Shown: positions 21,335 through 29,863 of the stretch, piece by piece | How positions within the stretch are numbered: position 1 is the first letter of the stretch | Layout: each line of letters begins with the position of its first letter | From: Legionella birminghamensis | GTDB taxonomy: Bacteria > Pseudomonadota > Gammaproteobacteria > Legionellales > Legionellaceae | DNA: 64,000 nt | Assembly: GCF_900452515.1 (NCBI RefSeq) | Contig: NZ_UGNW01000001.1 | Coordinates: forward strand, 2,108,001 to 2,172,000 | Reading direction: 5' to 3' | Notes under the pieces: generated by a model | Seen by the model: only the letters and a program-made list of their open reading frames with translations | Databases searched by the model: none | Told to the model about the DNA's origin: nothing | Translations under genes and position numbers: made by a program

Positions 21335-22309
21335 ATGCTGCATATTACAAAAGACCTGGAGTTCCCAGCGCATTTAAACCCTCTGTATGCCAAAGCAATT
21401 AAATACGAGTGGATTTCGTTCTTTTACATGATAAGCGCTACTTTTTTTTCATTTATGGCCATGTCAAACTCGCAAACTATGAAGACTGTCTGGCTTGAAG
21501 ATATGCTAGGTATAATCCCCCCGGCGTCCTTCCTGCTGGCAAGCCGAATTATTCGCTGGAAAGCCAATAAAAACTTTCCCTATGGCTATCATAAAATAAC
21601 CGGAATGTCCTATTTCACCAGTTCTATGGCCTTATTCGTTCTGGGAATTTTCCTTCTCATTGACGGGGCAAGTGTATTAATCAAACAGGAACATCCCTCT
21701 ATTCCAGACGTTCATATTGCAGGTTACTCTATCTGGATGGGATTTATAATGATGATAGCCCTGTTATGGTCAAGCATACCTTCTACAATTCTCGGCCATA
21801 TCAAAATCCCTCTGGCGCATAAATTATACGACAAAATATTGTTTGCTGATTCCAAAATGAATAAGGCAAGCTGGATGAGCGGTTTTGCCAGTATTATAGG
21901 GATAGCTGGGATTGGGGTAGGCTTCTGGTGGGCTGATGCGAGTATTGCCATACTGATATCGCTTAGCATCCTCAATGATGGCTACAGCAATTTAAAATAT
22001 GCGATTCTGGATCTCATGGACGAAGTACCAAAAACCATTGAAAAAAACAAAACAGACCCCCTCATTTCAGCGGTAAAATCAATACTGAAACAGGAAGACT
22101 GGGTTAAATCGTTTGAAATCCGGTTTCGTGTAGTAGGCCATTTATTTTTTGGCGATATTTTTATTATCTCCGACAAAAAAATGATTTCACCTGAAAAAAT
22201 TCAGGCGCTGCGTAATAAGATTGAGCAACATCACTGGCGGCTTCACGACATTACGATTACTGTTCTGTCTGATATTCACAAATCGAATTCCAGCGGTCGC
22301 AGCCCATAG
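21335..22309 (+). CDS. Cation diffusion facilitator-fold membrane protein with altered metal site
   Basis: 324 residues with about six membrane segments and a C-terminal cytoplasmic alpha-beta domain (residues 240-320), the layout of CDF zinc/iron/manganese exporters. FPYGYHKITGM matches the PYGHGK hinge of the family, and the helix-5 region is ADSKMNKASWMSGFAS. Aligned by eye to YiiP, only one of the four transport-site ligands is kept (Asp56); the other positions are Ile60, Met175 and Ser179 instead of Asp, His and Asp. Transport of a different ion or loss of transport is possible. The last codons and the TAG stop lie inside a palindromic repeat that starts about 22284. Confidence 0.75.
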   Translation: MLHITKDLEFPAHLNPLYAKAIKYEWISFFYMISATFFSFMAMSNSQTMKTVWLEDMLGIIPPASFLLASRIIRWKANKNFPYGYHKITGMSYFTSSMALFVLGIFLLIDGASVLIKQEHPSIPDVHIAGYSIWMGFIMMIALLWSSIPSTILGHIKIPLAHKLYDKILFADSKMNKASWMSGFASIIGIAGIGVGFWWADASIAILISLSILNDGYSNLKYAILDLMDEVPKTIEKNKTDPLISAVKSILKQEDWVKSFEIRFRVVGHLFFGDIFIISDKKMISPEKIQALRNKIEQHHWRLHDITITVLSDIHKSNSSGRSP

Positions 22310-22464
22310 CTATCTTCACATCCCCTACGCCTGCGGCTTGTTGTCCGCAGGGTCCAGATTCTCTATCAGTCTTTTGGATCCCTCGGACACACAAGCCGAG
22401 GAAAGTAGAAGCTGAGAGGAGACTGTTTTCAGGGATGTGTAGATAGTTATGGGTCGGTGCCGCA
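22284..22464. repeat. Inverted-repeat element with the TAGATAGCTATGGG module
   Basis: About 180 bp bounded by imperfect inverted repeats of roughly 40 bp: left CCCATAGCTATCTTCACAT (22303-22321), right ATGTGTAGATAGTTATGGG (22435-22453), each flanked outside by a degenerate GCGG/GAATTC-like copy of the GC-rich module. The core holds smaller palindromic tracts (CCTGCGG...CCGCAGG and CCTCGG...CCGAGG). No ORF of note lies inside. It supplies the stop codon of the CDF-like gene, which suggests it arrived by insertion at the gene's 3' end. Confidence 0.65.
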
Positions 22465-22494
22465 AGAATTCGGGGTTAGCTACAGTTTGAACCA

Positions 22495-23568
22495 TTAAGG
22501 GGCAATTTGAATTAATTCCTTGTCAGAATTGGGTACTAAAGAAGAAGTTTTGAAAACCCCAACTTGTGACATTATACCCGCATTCTGTTGAACAGCATTC
22601 CTATCCTGAGGTTCCTGTGGGCTTGCCTTGCCGTTTGTCTGCAGGGGCTCGCTCATGGGAGCAAAATGCGGGAGCGCGTTTTCAACGAACCACTCCACAT
22701 AGTCATCAACATTGGGGGTAAGAAATGCCTTGAAGTCCCAACCGAGCTCATCCCAATTAAAAGGGCCCAGTTCTAATCCCTTATATATGCCTATTCCACG
22801 AATCATCCACTCAACGATGGCACTATTACCACTGTCCAGGGGTTCAAATACAGCAAAGAAATGACATAACCTTGCAATGTTAACCAAGAACGCCTCATGT
22901 CCATCTTCCGGCTGCCAATTAATGCATTTTTGAAATATTAAATCCGCTTTGGCAAATTGCCTTTCAAAGTATTTTTCTCTGCCTTCACCCTCTTCAGGGA
23001 AAGATGGATGTATCACTATGACTTCAACAATATATTCAATTTGATTTCGACTGGTATCATCAAGCCAACGCACCAGGTATGAGAACTGAAGAGAATCCTC
23101 TCCATCCAGTTTTATCCGTACTTTATGCTTGTCTTCATAAGTTTTTGTATGCTCCGGGCATTCTTCCAAAAACCTTGCAAATGCATTATGAAGAGGCGAT
23201 TCCCAGGGGTTTCGGATAAAAAAACTAATCGTATCAGGAGCATAACTCTTAGCGAACCGCCCATATTTACAAGCTTTCTCAGCTTGCATTTGAGACTTTT
23301 CTTTTGCGAATAAATGTCGGGCATTACATAAATATACATAGGCCCTGGCAACTACCGACTGAGTGGCGCATGCAGGTGCCCTGATATCTCTATTAATTTG
23401 CAGTTCTCCTGCAAATGAAGAATTGATCTTAGCTGCAAACTCTTCAATTGTTGTTTTAGAGAACTCATTCCAGGCTGGTTGTACTTCGGTTAAAAAGCGC
23501 TGAGTTTGTATGGCCCCCGATGCAAACTTGAATAATTCTGGGGCCTTCCCTTCATCTTTACTTTTCAT
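22495..23568 (-). CDS. Unknown cytoplasmic protein, possible effector
   Basis: 357 residues with no signal peptide, no membrane helix and no domain I recognise. The body is mixed alpha/beta with many aromatic residues (WDELGWDFKAFL near residue 270); the last 60 residues are low-complexity and polar (QTNGKASPQEPQDRNAVQQN), a layout often seen in translocated Legionella proteins. The gene stands alone, flanked on both sides by palindromic repeats. Function unknown; effector status is only a suggestion from context and composition. Confidence 0.6.
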   Translation of the reverse strand: MKSKDEGKAPELFKFASGAIQTQRFLTEVQPAWNEFSKTTIEEFAAKINSSFAGELQINRDIRAPACATQSVVARAYVYLCNARHLFAKEKSQMQAEKACKYGRFAKSYAPDTISFFIRNPWESPLHNAFARFLEECPEHTKTYEDKHKVRIKLDGEDSLQFSYLVRWLDDTSRNQIEYIVEVIVIHPSFPEEGEGREKYFERQFAKADLIFQKCINWQPEDGHEAFLVNIARLCHFFAVFEPLDSGNSAIVEWMIRGIGIYKGLELGPFNWDELGWDFKAFLTPNVDDYVEWFVENALPHFAPMSEPLQTNGKASPQEPQDRNAVQQNAGIMSQVGVFKTSSLVPNSDKELIQIAP

Positions 23569-23644
23569 CTCGACTCAATAAGATTAATTATTAATCATCA
23601 TGCGCACATAATAACCCTGGTCTCACCCTTTGTAAACGATTTAG

Positions 23645-23735
23645 AGCCGCATAGGTATCTACACAAAATGCATTAGCTATCGAATCCCCGCCGCTGCGAC
23701 CCATAGGTAGCTACCAAATGTTTTTCCCGCTCCGA
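23645..23735. repeat. Modular repeat: TAGATACCTATGGG plus GC-rich arms
   Basis: Read on the minus strand this is GCGGGAAAAACATTTGGTAG, CTACCTATGGGTCGCAG, CGGCGGGGATTCG, and then TTTTGTGTAGATACCTATG. The same string of modules recurs at 27060-27095, 27305-27360 and 33947-34025. It directly adjoins the MITE-like copy that begins at 23738. Confidence 0.6.
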
Positions 23736-23978
23736 ATCCCCGCGGCTTTGACCGCGGGGCCCACACGAAGCCTGTTTAAAATATCAGGCTTGATAATTAA
23801 GGATAATCTTTAAAAAATTTGTTTCTTACTGCTTTTAAATTGCTATTTCGGCAACATTGGAATTCATTTGAAGAGCATGTTCGGCCACCAGACATGGGCC
23901 CCGGCGGTCAAGCCGCGGGGATTCGGATGGTCAAGCCGCGGGGATTCGGATAGTCAAGCCGCGGGGATTCGGATGGTG
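23733..23978. repeat. MITE-like palindromic element, copy A, with amplified end module
   Basis: Left hairpin CCCCGCGG (23738-23745) N6 CCGCGGGG (23752-23759); AT-rich core of about 135 bp containing AAGCCTG, AATATCAGGCTTG and TTTCGGCAACATTGGAATTC; right hairpin ending CCGCGGGG at 23920, with one extra G in its left arm. After it the unit AAGCCGCGGGGATTCGGAT plus about four bases is repeated in tandem three times. The gap 23569-24146 holds only these repeats and, at the far end, the upstream region of the L,D-transpeptidase gene. Confidence 0.75.
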
Positions 23979-24146
23979 AAGTCGGAGAAATAGATTCCCG
24001 CCTGCGCGGGAACGACATTCGTGAGGATACACCACTTCGACATGACCTGGCGGGTGTTCAAAAATTTAAATTTGTGAACATTTCTGTTTGTGTCTATGCT
24101 TAAAAAAAGGAAATAAAAATACCAATATAATTAAGGAAATACTACC

Positions 24147-25373
24147 ATGAGAAAAATAATCTTACTCATGTTAGCCGTAACGTCTTCCAGTTTTTCCCTT
24201 CCATCTCCTGATTTTAACTTACCGTACCAGCCCACGGTATTTGAAGGGGTTATTTCCTTAATTAATCCTGCCATTGATTTCCCGCCGCCGCCCTCTCTCG
24301 GGGAAGTTCAAGATATGCTGAAAAAGCAGGCACCTGATCTGCGGCCCGAGGTTGTGAGTAAAGTGATGACCACATTACGCTGTGCCCGGGAATTTAATCT
24401 TCAGCACAATAAGAATATACTTGGGGTGATTGACTATTCGCTTCCTTCAAGTGAAAAACGCTTTTGGGTCTTTGATTTAACGCAGCAAAAATTATTATTT
24501 CATACTTATGTATCGCATGGGATTACTTCGGGCAGCTTAAATACCAACTTTTTTTCCAATAAATACAATAGCAAGGCCAGTAGTATTGGTATCTATACAA
24601 CCGATCAGGCTTACTATGGGCGCGAAGGTTTATCACTGAGGCTGGACGGCCTGGATCGCGGCTTTAATGATAATGCGTCCAACCGCGCCGTGGTCATGCA
24701 TGGGGGCTGGTATATGGCCGAAAATTTCATCAAAAAATATGGCCGTCCAGGCCGAAGCTGGGGTTGCCCTGCACTGCCAATCGAAATGACGGTGCCGATC
24801 ATTAATACCATTAAAAATAAATCATTATTCGTTATGTATTATCCAAGCGATCACTGGTTTGTAAGCTCCAAGTTTCTTAATTGCAGCCGTTTTTCCTTAT
24901 CTAAACAAGCCAAAACGGAGCTTGAAACAAAACCAGCTGAAGAGCAGCGCGAACCCATACTGTTTGTGGATTCCAATAAAAACAGTTCACGTCAGGAAGA
25001 AGAGCCCATTGCCGTGATCGATGCTGATAGCTATATGCGTATTTTTAAAACCAGCGCGCCGCTGGAACGGATGCTTCGTCGTCAGATAAACAATATGGAA
25101 TATATTGCCCTAAGCAACCAGGAATTTGATAGTATTCTGGCCAGGAATGACAGGGTTTTGAATGTCAATCCCGATTTGGAAGAAGTATCCTTTGTTATTC
25201 CTGTGATTAAAATGGTCAGAGGATATTATGAAACGGAAATGCGAATTGTGCCTTTGGGAAAAATAAAGAATGTCGAAGTGAATGCCGATACCAAGGGATA
25301 TACAGTACATTTTGAAAATAAAACGATGAACTTGAAGTCAAGTAATCAGTTCATTCGCTGGCTGGGGTTATAA
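24147..25373 (+). CDS. Murein L,D-transpeptidase catalytic-domain protein (YkuD_2 type)
   Basis: 408 residues with an N-terminal signal peptide (RKIILLMLAVTSSSFSLP). Residues 95-235 form the catalytic domain: FWVFDLTQQKLLFHTYVSHG, SIGIYTTDQAYYG, AVVMHGGWYM (His) and GRSWGCPALP with the catalytic Cys. This matches the YkuD_2 family. Such enzymes act on peptidoglycan stem peptides in the periplasm, making 3-3 cross-links or attaching proteins. About 150 residues follow the domain and are not assigned. A ribosome site (AAGGAAATACTACC) precedes the ATG. The gene is 14 nt from the patatin gene and probably co-transcribed with it. Confidence 0.86.
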   Translation: MRKIILLMLAVTSSSFSLPSPDFNLPYQPTVFEGVISLINPAIDFPPPPSLGEVQDMLKKQAPDLRPEVVSKVMTTLRCAREFNLQHNKNILGVIDYSLPSSEKRFWVFDLTQQKLLFHTYVSHGITSGSLNTNFFSNKYNSKASSIGIYTTDQAYYGREGLSLRLDGLDRGFNDNASNRAVVMHGGWYMAENFIKKYGRPGRSWGCPALPIEMTVPIINTIKNKSLFVMYYPSDHWFVSSKFLNCSRFSLSKQAKTELETKPAEEQREPILFVDSNKNSSRQEEEPIAVIDADSYMRIFKTSAPLERMLRRQINNMEYIALSNQEFDSILARNDRVLNVNPDLEEVSFVIPVIKMVRGYYETEMRIVPLGKIKNVEVNADTKGYTVHFENKTMNLKSSNQFIRWLGL

Positions 25374-25387
25374 TAAAAAGGATTTAT

Positions 25388-26512
25388 ATGGAAATCACTA
25401 GCAGTTGTGCCATTACAAACTTTGATAATCTCGTTAACAGACGAATTGTGCTGGTGTTACAGGGAGGCGGAGCCCTGGGCGCTTTTCAAGCGGGCGTTTA
25501 TGAAACACTTGAAAAAAATAATTACATCCCCGACTGGATTGGCGGCACCTCCATTGGTGCTATCAATGCCAGTATCATTGCAGGCAACCCGCCAGAGAAC
25601 CGCCTGAAGAGGTTACAGCAATTCTGGCAGACCGTAACCCAACCCGACTTGTTTCATTTCAGCGATGAAATGTCTCTGGAGATCAGACGATTTTTTATGC
25701 AGATTCAGTTTCAGCAATTAATCCTTTCAGGGATTCCTGTCTTTTTTAAACCGCAGATGAATAGTTTTCTCAATCTGCTGCAGGGCAATTTTAGCAGCTT
25801 CTATGATACCAGTCCGCTGCGTGATTTTTTAATTGAATTAATTGATTTTGACTATTTAAACCGAGGGGATATCAGGTTAAGTCTGGGGGCGACCAATTTA
25901 CATACGGGGCAAATCCGCTATTTTGACTCCAAATTTGAAAAAATTGGACCCGAGCATGTCATGGCCAGCGGTGCCCTCCCGCCTGCATTTCCCCCTGTTC
26001 TAATTGATGGAGAATATTACTGGGATGGCGGTATTTATTCCAACACCCCCCTATCGGTCGTGCTTGATGATATGCCTCGGGTTAACTCGCTCTGTTTTAT
26101 GATCGATCTGTGGAGTCCGGAGGGTAATTTACCGCAAACGCTCGACGAGGTGAGGAAAAGAAACCTTGAAATTATTTATAGCAGCCGTTATGAAGAGCAT
26201 CGAAAAAATTACGAAGCCATGCACAATCTGCGCCGGGCTATACGGGCTCTCTATGCCCAGTTACCACCCGAAAAACAGCAAGACCCCGAAAACCTGAAGC
26301 TGGTTTCACTAGGATGTATAACCAGTATGGATATTGTGCAAATCCAATACCAGCAAAAACCCTGGGAATCTTCAACAAAAGATGCCGATTTCAGCGCCTC
26401 ATCCATCCTTTCGCGCTGGGAGCAAGGGATGCAAAAAACAGAAATGATTCTCCAGAAAAAAACCTTTATCGAGCCGCATCCTCCCCATGTAGGTGTGGTC
26501 ATTCATCGATAA
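25388..26512 (+). CDS. Patatin-like phospholipase
   Basis: 374 residues. The oxyanion hole is QGGGALGAFQAG (residues 25-36), the nucleophile elbow GGTSIGA places the catalytic Ser at residue 55, and the Asp of the dyad is Asp213 in YYWDGGIYSNTP. After the patatin domain a region of about 100 residues resembles the DUF3734 tail. No signal peptide. Patatins deacylate phospholipids; Legionella species carry many, some secreted by the Dot/Icm or type II systems. Whether this one is exported cannot be told. Confidence 0.9.
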   Translation: MEITSSCAITNFDNLVNRRIVLVLQGGGALGAFQAGVYETLEKNNYIPDWIGGTSIGAINASIIAGNPPENRLKRLQQFWQTVTQPDLFHFSDEMSLEIRRFFMQIQFQQLILSGIPVFFKPQMNSFLNLLQGNFSSFYDTSPLRDFLIELIDFDYLNRGDIRLSLGATNLHTGQIRYFDSKFEKIGPEHVMASGALPPAFPPVLIDGEYYWDGGIYSNTPLSVVLDDMPRVNSLCFMIDLWSPEGNLPQTLDEVRKRNLEIIYSSRYEEHRKNYEAMHNLRRAIRALYAQLPPEKQQDPENLKLVSLGCITSMDIVQIQYQQKPWESSTKDADFSASSILSRWEQGMQKTEMILQKKTFIEPHPPHVGVVIHR

Positions 26513-26575
26513 AACAGGCTATTAAAAAAATCAGGTTATTGTTATCCTTAATTTTTTGACTGCAGGGATAAGTCT

Positions 26576-27061
26576 TTGAAATCTTGTTTACCTATTTTCT
26601 TTACCCTAAGCTTGGCAGCCAGCCTGAGCTATGCCGATGAGCCGCAAAACAAAGCCCATGCGCGCGAGACTTATCATAATATGCTTGGCGTATTCTTAGG
26701 GGGTCATTATATTGATCAAGGCGCTCATTTCACTTACGGTCTGGAATATCATCGCATGCTCACCCTGCCCTTTGGGTTTAGCATTATCGCCGAGAATACA
26801 CCAATTAATAAAGAGCACAATAATGAAACCGAGCTTTTCGCGCTGGCGACCTATAATTTTCTCGGCCATTTTACCATGGGGGTTGGCCCAGGGATTAAAT
26901 ATGAAAAGGGAGAGCCTGATCGCATGATTGGACGCTTAACCCTGGGGCATATTTTTCATATCAAGCCCGATATGGAAATAACCCCTAATGTGGATTTCGA
27001 CGTGAACGAGGCGGATAGTAACAAGATTGTTTTTGGAGTGACTTTTGGGAAACAGTTTTAG
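26576..27061 (+). CDS. Small predicted outer membrane beta-barrel or periplasmic protein
   Basis: 161 residues with a signal peptide (KSCLPIFFTLSLAASLSYA) and alternating hydrophobic beta-strands ending in FGVTFGKQF with a terminal Phe, typical of small outer membrane barrels. It begins with TTG, with GGGA seven bases upstream, and no better start lies nearby. No named family recognised. Its TAG stop runs straight into a repeat module (GTATCTACC), so the 3' end may have been shaped by repeat insertion. Confidence 0.68.
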   Translation: MKSCLPIFFTLSLAASLSYADEPQNKAHARETYHNMLGVFLGGHYIDQGAHFTYGLEYHRMLTLPFGFSIIAENTPINKEHNNETELFALATYNFLGHFTMGVGPGIKYEKGEPDRMIGRLTLGHIFHIKPDMEITPNVDFDVNEADSNKIVFGVTFGKQF

Positions 27062-27362
27062 GTATCTACCCAAATGTTTTCCCCTCCGAATCCCCGCGGC
27101 ACCGACCGCGGGGCCCATGCCTGTTTGAAGTATTACGGTCCTCAGACAAGTTTCAATGTTGCCAAAAAATAAGATTTAACAGCTAGTCATAAATAAGTGT
27201 GCTTAACATTGAATTGGCTTCGTGTGGGCCCCGCGGTCGAAGCCGCGGGGATTCGATGGTCTCCACCGCGGGGATTCGATAGCTTTTAATTCTCATGCAC
27301 TGGTGTAGATAGCTATGAGTCGAAGCCGCGGGGATACGGAGCGGTAAAAACAGTTGTGTAGA
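27062..27362. repeat. MITE-like palindromic element, copy B, inverted, with flanking modules
   Basis: Left hairpin CCCCGCGG (27092-27099) N6 CCGCGGGG (27106-27113) and right hairpin 27229-27236 / 27243-27250. Read on the minus strand it aligns with copy A: GGGGCCCACACGAAGCC, then TTGGCAACATTGAAA, then CAGGCATGGGCCCCGCGG. So it lies in the opposite orientation. Extra end modules follow (CACCGCGGGGATTCGAT to 27280; TGTAGATAGCTATGAG then AAGCCGCGGGGATACGG near 27310-27340). The gap 27062-27377 holds nothing else. Confidence 0.75.
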
Positions 27363-27377
27363 AATCTATGGCTCCAA

Positions 27378-27902
27378 TTACGGACGCTTTAATCCATTGA
27401 ATAAAACCTCAATCGCCCTTTTCCCTGTTTGTTCCTGCGGGCAAAAATCAATTGAGGCGGCAAAACCGATATCCTCTTCCAGCTTTTCCCATTGCCCTGT
27501 ATGATAGAGGATAGGTTCTATTTTTTTGTAAAGGGCTTTCATCGCCATATCGTCAATGGATACATGGCGATGTTTCGAATTGCTTAACATCGACCACAAA
27601 GTCTGATGCAGGGCATATTTTAAAACATAAAGCGTATCCTCAAACCCTGAAAATTCAGCATTCAGATTTATAGAGGATTCATCAGTATAAAGATGGGTGA
27701 ATTGATAGGAATCGGGTAAAAATTCGTCAGGAATTGTTTCCTTAGCCAAAGAATCATTATATTCACAGCGGAATAAAAAATTAATCACCTTTTTTTCATT
27801 CGACTGACTGCTTACCCTGAAACAGCCCTGGAAAATAAATGGCTGCTTCCAGACAGCAACTAATACAAGCGTCTCAATGGATATACCAGATGAATTTCTC
27901 AT
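27378..27902 (-). CDS. Unknown protein downstream of the PhyH-like gene
   Basis: About 174 residues from an ATG at 27902; a GTG at 27914 is an alternative. The open frame continues upstream across the end of the PhyH-like gene, but that part reads as an out-of-frame shadow. No signal peptide or recognised domain. Helical C-terminal half with FEDTLYVLKYALHQTLWSML and a charged KKIEPILYHTGQWEKLEED. Its start lies about 28 bases after the PhyH stop, so co-transcription is likely. Confidence 0.6.
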   Translation of the reverse strand: MRNSSGISIETLVLVAVWKQPFIFQGCFRVSSQSNEKKVINFLFRCEYNDSLAKETIPDEFLPDSYQFTHLYTDESSINLNAEFSGFEDTLYVLKYALHQTLWSMLSNSKHRHVSIDDMAMKALYKKIEPILYHTGQWEKLEEDIGFAASIDFCPQEQTGKRAIEVLFNGLKRP

Positions 27903-27930
27903 CGCTTCTGCCACAACATAAAACCATAGT

Positions 27931-28758
27931 TTACCAGACAGGCAATCCCTTTGGCATACGCAGCCAGTTACTTTCAGGATAAGGATAGGCGGCATCCAGG
28001 GCGTGTAAACTGTAAGCATGACGGGATTTTACTGAGTGATTAGCATTGCTCCGATGCGGCAAACGCCCATGGATCACAATCAAACTTCCCTGCTTGACCT
28101 CCAAGGGTAGACTGTATTTATCGTCCCACAGTAAAGGATAGTAGTCCTCAAAATAAATCCTTTCATTATCTCTAATCATTTTTCGGGATAAGGGTATTAT
28201 CGTAGGGCTAGGCATCACCTGCAAGCAGCCATTTTCCAGCGTCGCATCTTCCAAAGCAAACCAGAATCCCAGGACATCCTTTTGTCCATGCAGAAACGTG
28301 GCATCCTGATGGCAACTCACTTCTGCACCTATTCCTGGTTGTTTAAAAATATACATTGACTGTATGAGGCTGGGAACTTCAAATCCCAATTGATGGCAAA
28401 TCGTTTTTAAGCGCTCGCTTCGCGAATAGAGCTTGAATATTGGATCAAGCTCGTGCAGGGCATGGCCTATTTTATTCAATGACTTTTCCAGAGGCCTAAT
28501 CATATTCCCTTGTTGATTAAAGGCTTCCGGTTCAAAGAAAAAACGGATTTTATCACCCGAATTCAGGAAATACTCGGTTTTGGCATGGTCCTGGGTTTCC
28601 GAAGTAAATACAGTAACCGGGAGTTCCTGTTGGTAGTCATTAATAATAAAATTGATTCTGTCGATCAGGGTTTCACAGATGGATGGAGTAAAAAACTTCT
28701 CAATAATTAAATAACCATTCGTGAGAAAATGATCGAGTTGCAGAGCCGATAATTCCAT
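27931..28758 (-). CDS. Phytanoyl-CoA dioxygenase (PhyH) family protein
   Basis: 275 residues of the Fe(II)/2-oxoglutarate oxygenase fold. The N terminus LDHFLTNGYLIIEKFF is the typical PhyH opening; SCHQDATFLHG gives the H-x-D iron ligands and VIHGRLPHRSNANHS near residue 235 the distal His, with an Arg shortly after for 2-oxoglutarate. PhyH-family proteins hydroxylate diverse small molecules or lipids; the substrate is unknown. Divergent from the pilin gene. Confidence 0.87.
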   Translation of the reverse strand: MELSALQLDHFLTNGYLIIEKFFTPSICETLIDRINFIINDYQQELPVTVFTSETQDHAKTEYFLNSGDKIRFFFEPEAFNQQGNMIRPLEKSLNKIGHALHELDPIFKLYSRSERLKTICHQLGFEVPSLIQSMYIFKQPGIGAEVSCHQDATFLHGQKDVLGFWFALEDATLENGCLQVMPSPTIIPLSRKMIRDNERIYFEDYYPLLWDDKYSLPLEVKQGSLIVIHGRLPHRSNANHSVKSRHAYSLHALDAAYPYPESNWLRMPKGLPVW

Positions 28759-28906
28759 TACACACTCCTTACAGCTTCCTTTGCCCTATTTGTCTTCAAT
28801 ATCATACTGAGGAAGTTTTTTATTAGCAATCACCTTCCCCGGGAATAGCAGACACAATTATCGGGAAGTGCTACACTTTAAAAATAAGGATTATTCGAAA
28901 TATTCT

Positions 28907-29512
28907 ATGAAAAACGCAGGATTTACATTAATTGAGCTGTTAATTGTCGTGGCGGTAATTGGAGTTCTAGCCGTCATTGCGGTTCCCGCTTATCAGGATT
29001 ATACAATACGCGCTCGAGTAACAGAGGGTTTAAGTTTGGCTAATACTGCTAAACTGGCTGTATCTGACTCCGCCCAGATTAAAAACGGCACTCTCCCGGC
29101 TGATAATAACGCAGCAGGCTATTCACCGCCCAACGCTACATCGGGGGTCTCTTCTATCAATATCCAGGACGGCTTAATAACCATCTCCTATACCCCTCAG
29201 GCCGGTAATGGCACTATCATCTTAACCCCAACGGTGCAGTCCGGTGGAGAAATTACCTGGGATTGCAGGGCAGGTACCCTGCTTGATAAATACCGTCCCC
29301 CCATTTGTCGGGGTGGTTCGGATGTCGCACAGGGAGGAGGCAGTAATTCCGGTGGCTCAGGAAATTCAGGGGGATCGGACAATACAGGTACTGGCCCAGG
29401 AAATAGTAATGGCGCGGGTAATAGCGAGAACTCGAATTACAATCAAAATCCAGGCAACAATGGCAACAATGGCAACAATGGCAACAATGGCAACAATGGC
29501 AACAACAGGTAA
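28907..29512 (+). CDS. Type IV pilin-like protein with Gly/Ser/Asn-rich tail
   Basis: 201 residues. The prepilin motif AGFTLIELLIVVAVIGVLAV follows a five-residue leader, with Glu at mature position 5; PilD-type peptidase would cut after the Gly. I choose the ATG at 28907 because it gives a normal leader; a GTG 13 codons upstream is possible. The globular part runs to about residue 140 and contains one pair of cysteines (WDCRAG and PPICRGG). After this comes about 60 residues of low complexity, GGGSNSGGSGNSGGSDN and ending in six GNN units, which ordinary major pilins lack. Function as pilus subunit, pseudopilin or adhesin is open. Confidence 0.85.
   Translation: MKNAGFTLIELLIVVAVIGVLAVIAVPAYQDYTIRARVTEGLSLANTAKLAVSDSAQIKNGTLPADNNAAGYSPPNATSGVSSINIQDGLITISYTPQAGNGTIILTPTVQSGGEITWDCRAGTLLDKYRPPICRGGSDVAQGGGSNSGGSGNSGGSDNTGTGPGNSNGAGNSENSNYNQNPGNNGNNGNNGNNGNNGNNR
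29453..29506 (+). repeat. Six 9-bp tandem repeats coding GNN in the pilin tail
   Basis: Five identical GGCAACAAT units (29453-29497) and a sixth differing in its last base (29498-29506). All are in frame with the pilin gene, each adding Gly-Asn-Asn. Identity at third positions suggests recent slippage, so copy number may vary between strains. Confidence 0.95.
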
Positions 29513-29638
29513 TGACCTATTCGAATAGCCAAAGCGGTGATAACTCTGGCCAGGTACCGCTTGGTATAAAATTTGAGTCTTACCTTAATCGTTATACCTT
29601 CTTCTCGTCCCTGACGGCCAGGATACAAGGAGTCTGTA

Positions 29639-29863
29639 ATGAGGACAGCAATTTTTTGGATCGGGATTTTATTCGCTGCATCCGTGTATGCAGCAGATGG
29701 GATTCCTGAAGTGCAGATACAGGATCAGGATGCCGATCAGGGACGTTGTGTACAGGATATCCTGCAAAAATGCATCAGCAAGTGCGAAAGTGCGGATGAT
29801 AAAAACTGTGTGGCCCTTTGTAATGAAAATGCCCGAAACGAATGCCGTCAGGCAGGTGAATAG
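29639..29863 (+). CDS. Small secreted six-cysteine protein
   Basis: 74 residues: a signal peptide (RTAIFWIGILFAASVYA) and a mature part of about 55 residues with six cysteines in a regular pattern C-x7-C-x3-C-x7-C-x3-C-x7-C. The spacing suits a helical hairpin held by disulfides. A ribosome site (AAGGAG) stands seven bases before the ATG. No family recognised. It lies between the pilin and the outer membrane protein, same strand. Confidence 0.72.
   Translation: MRTAIFWIGILFAASVYAADGIPEVQIQDQDADQGRCVQDILQKCISKCESADDKNCVALCNENARNECRQAGE

Noticed and set aside
27903-28019. Longer start for the unknown gene at 27378-27902
   Set aside because: The extension lies inside the PhyH-like gene in another frame and has a Cys-rich, unlikely composition; starts at 27914 or 27902 are better placed.
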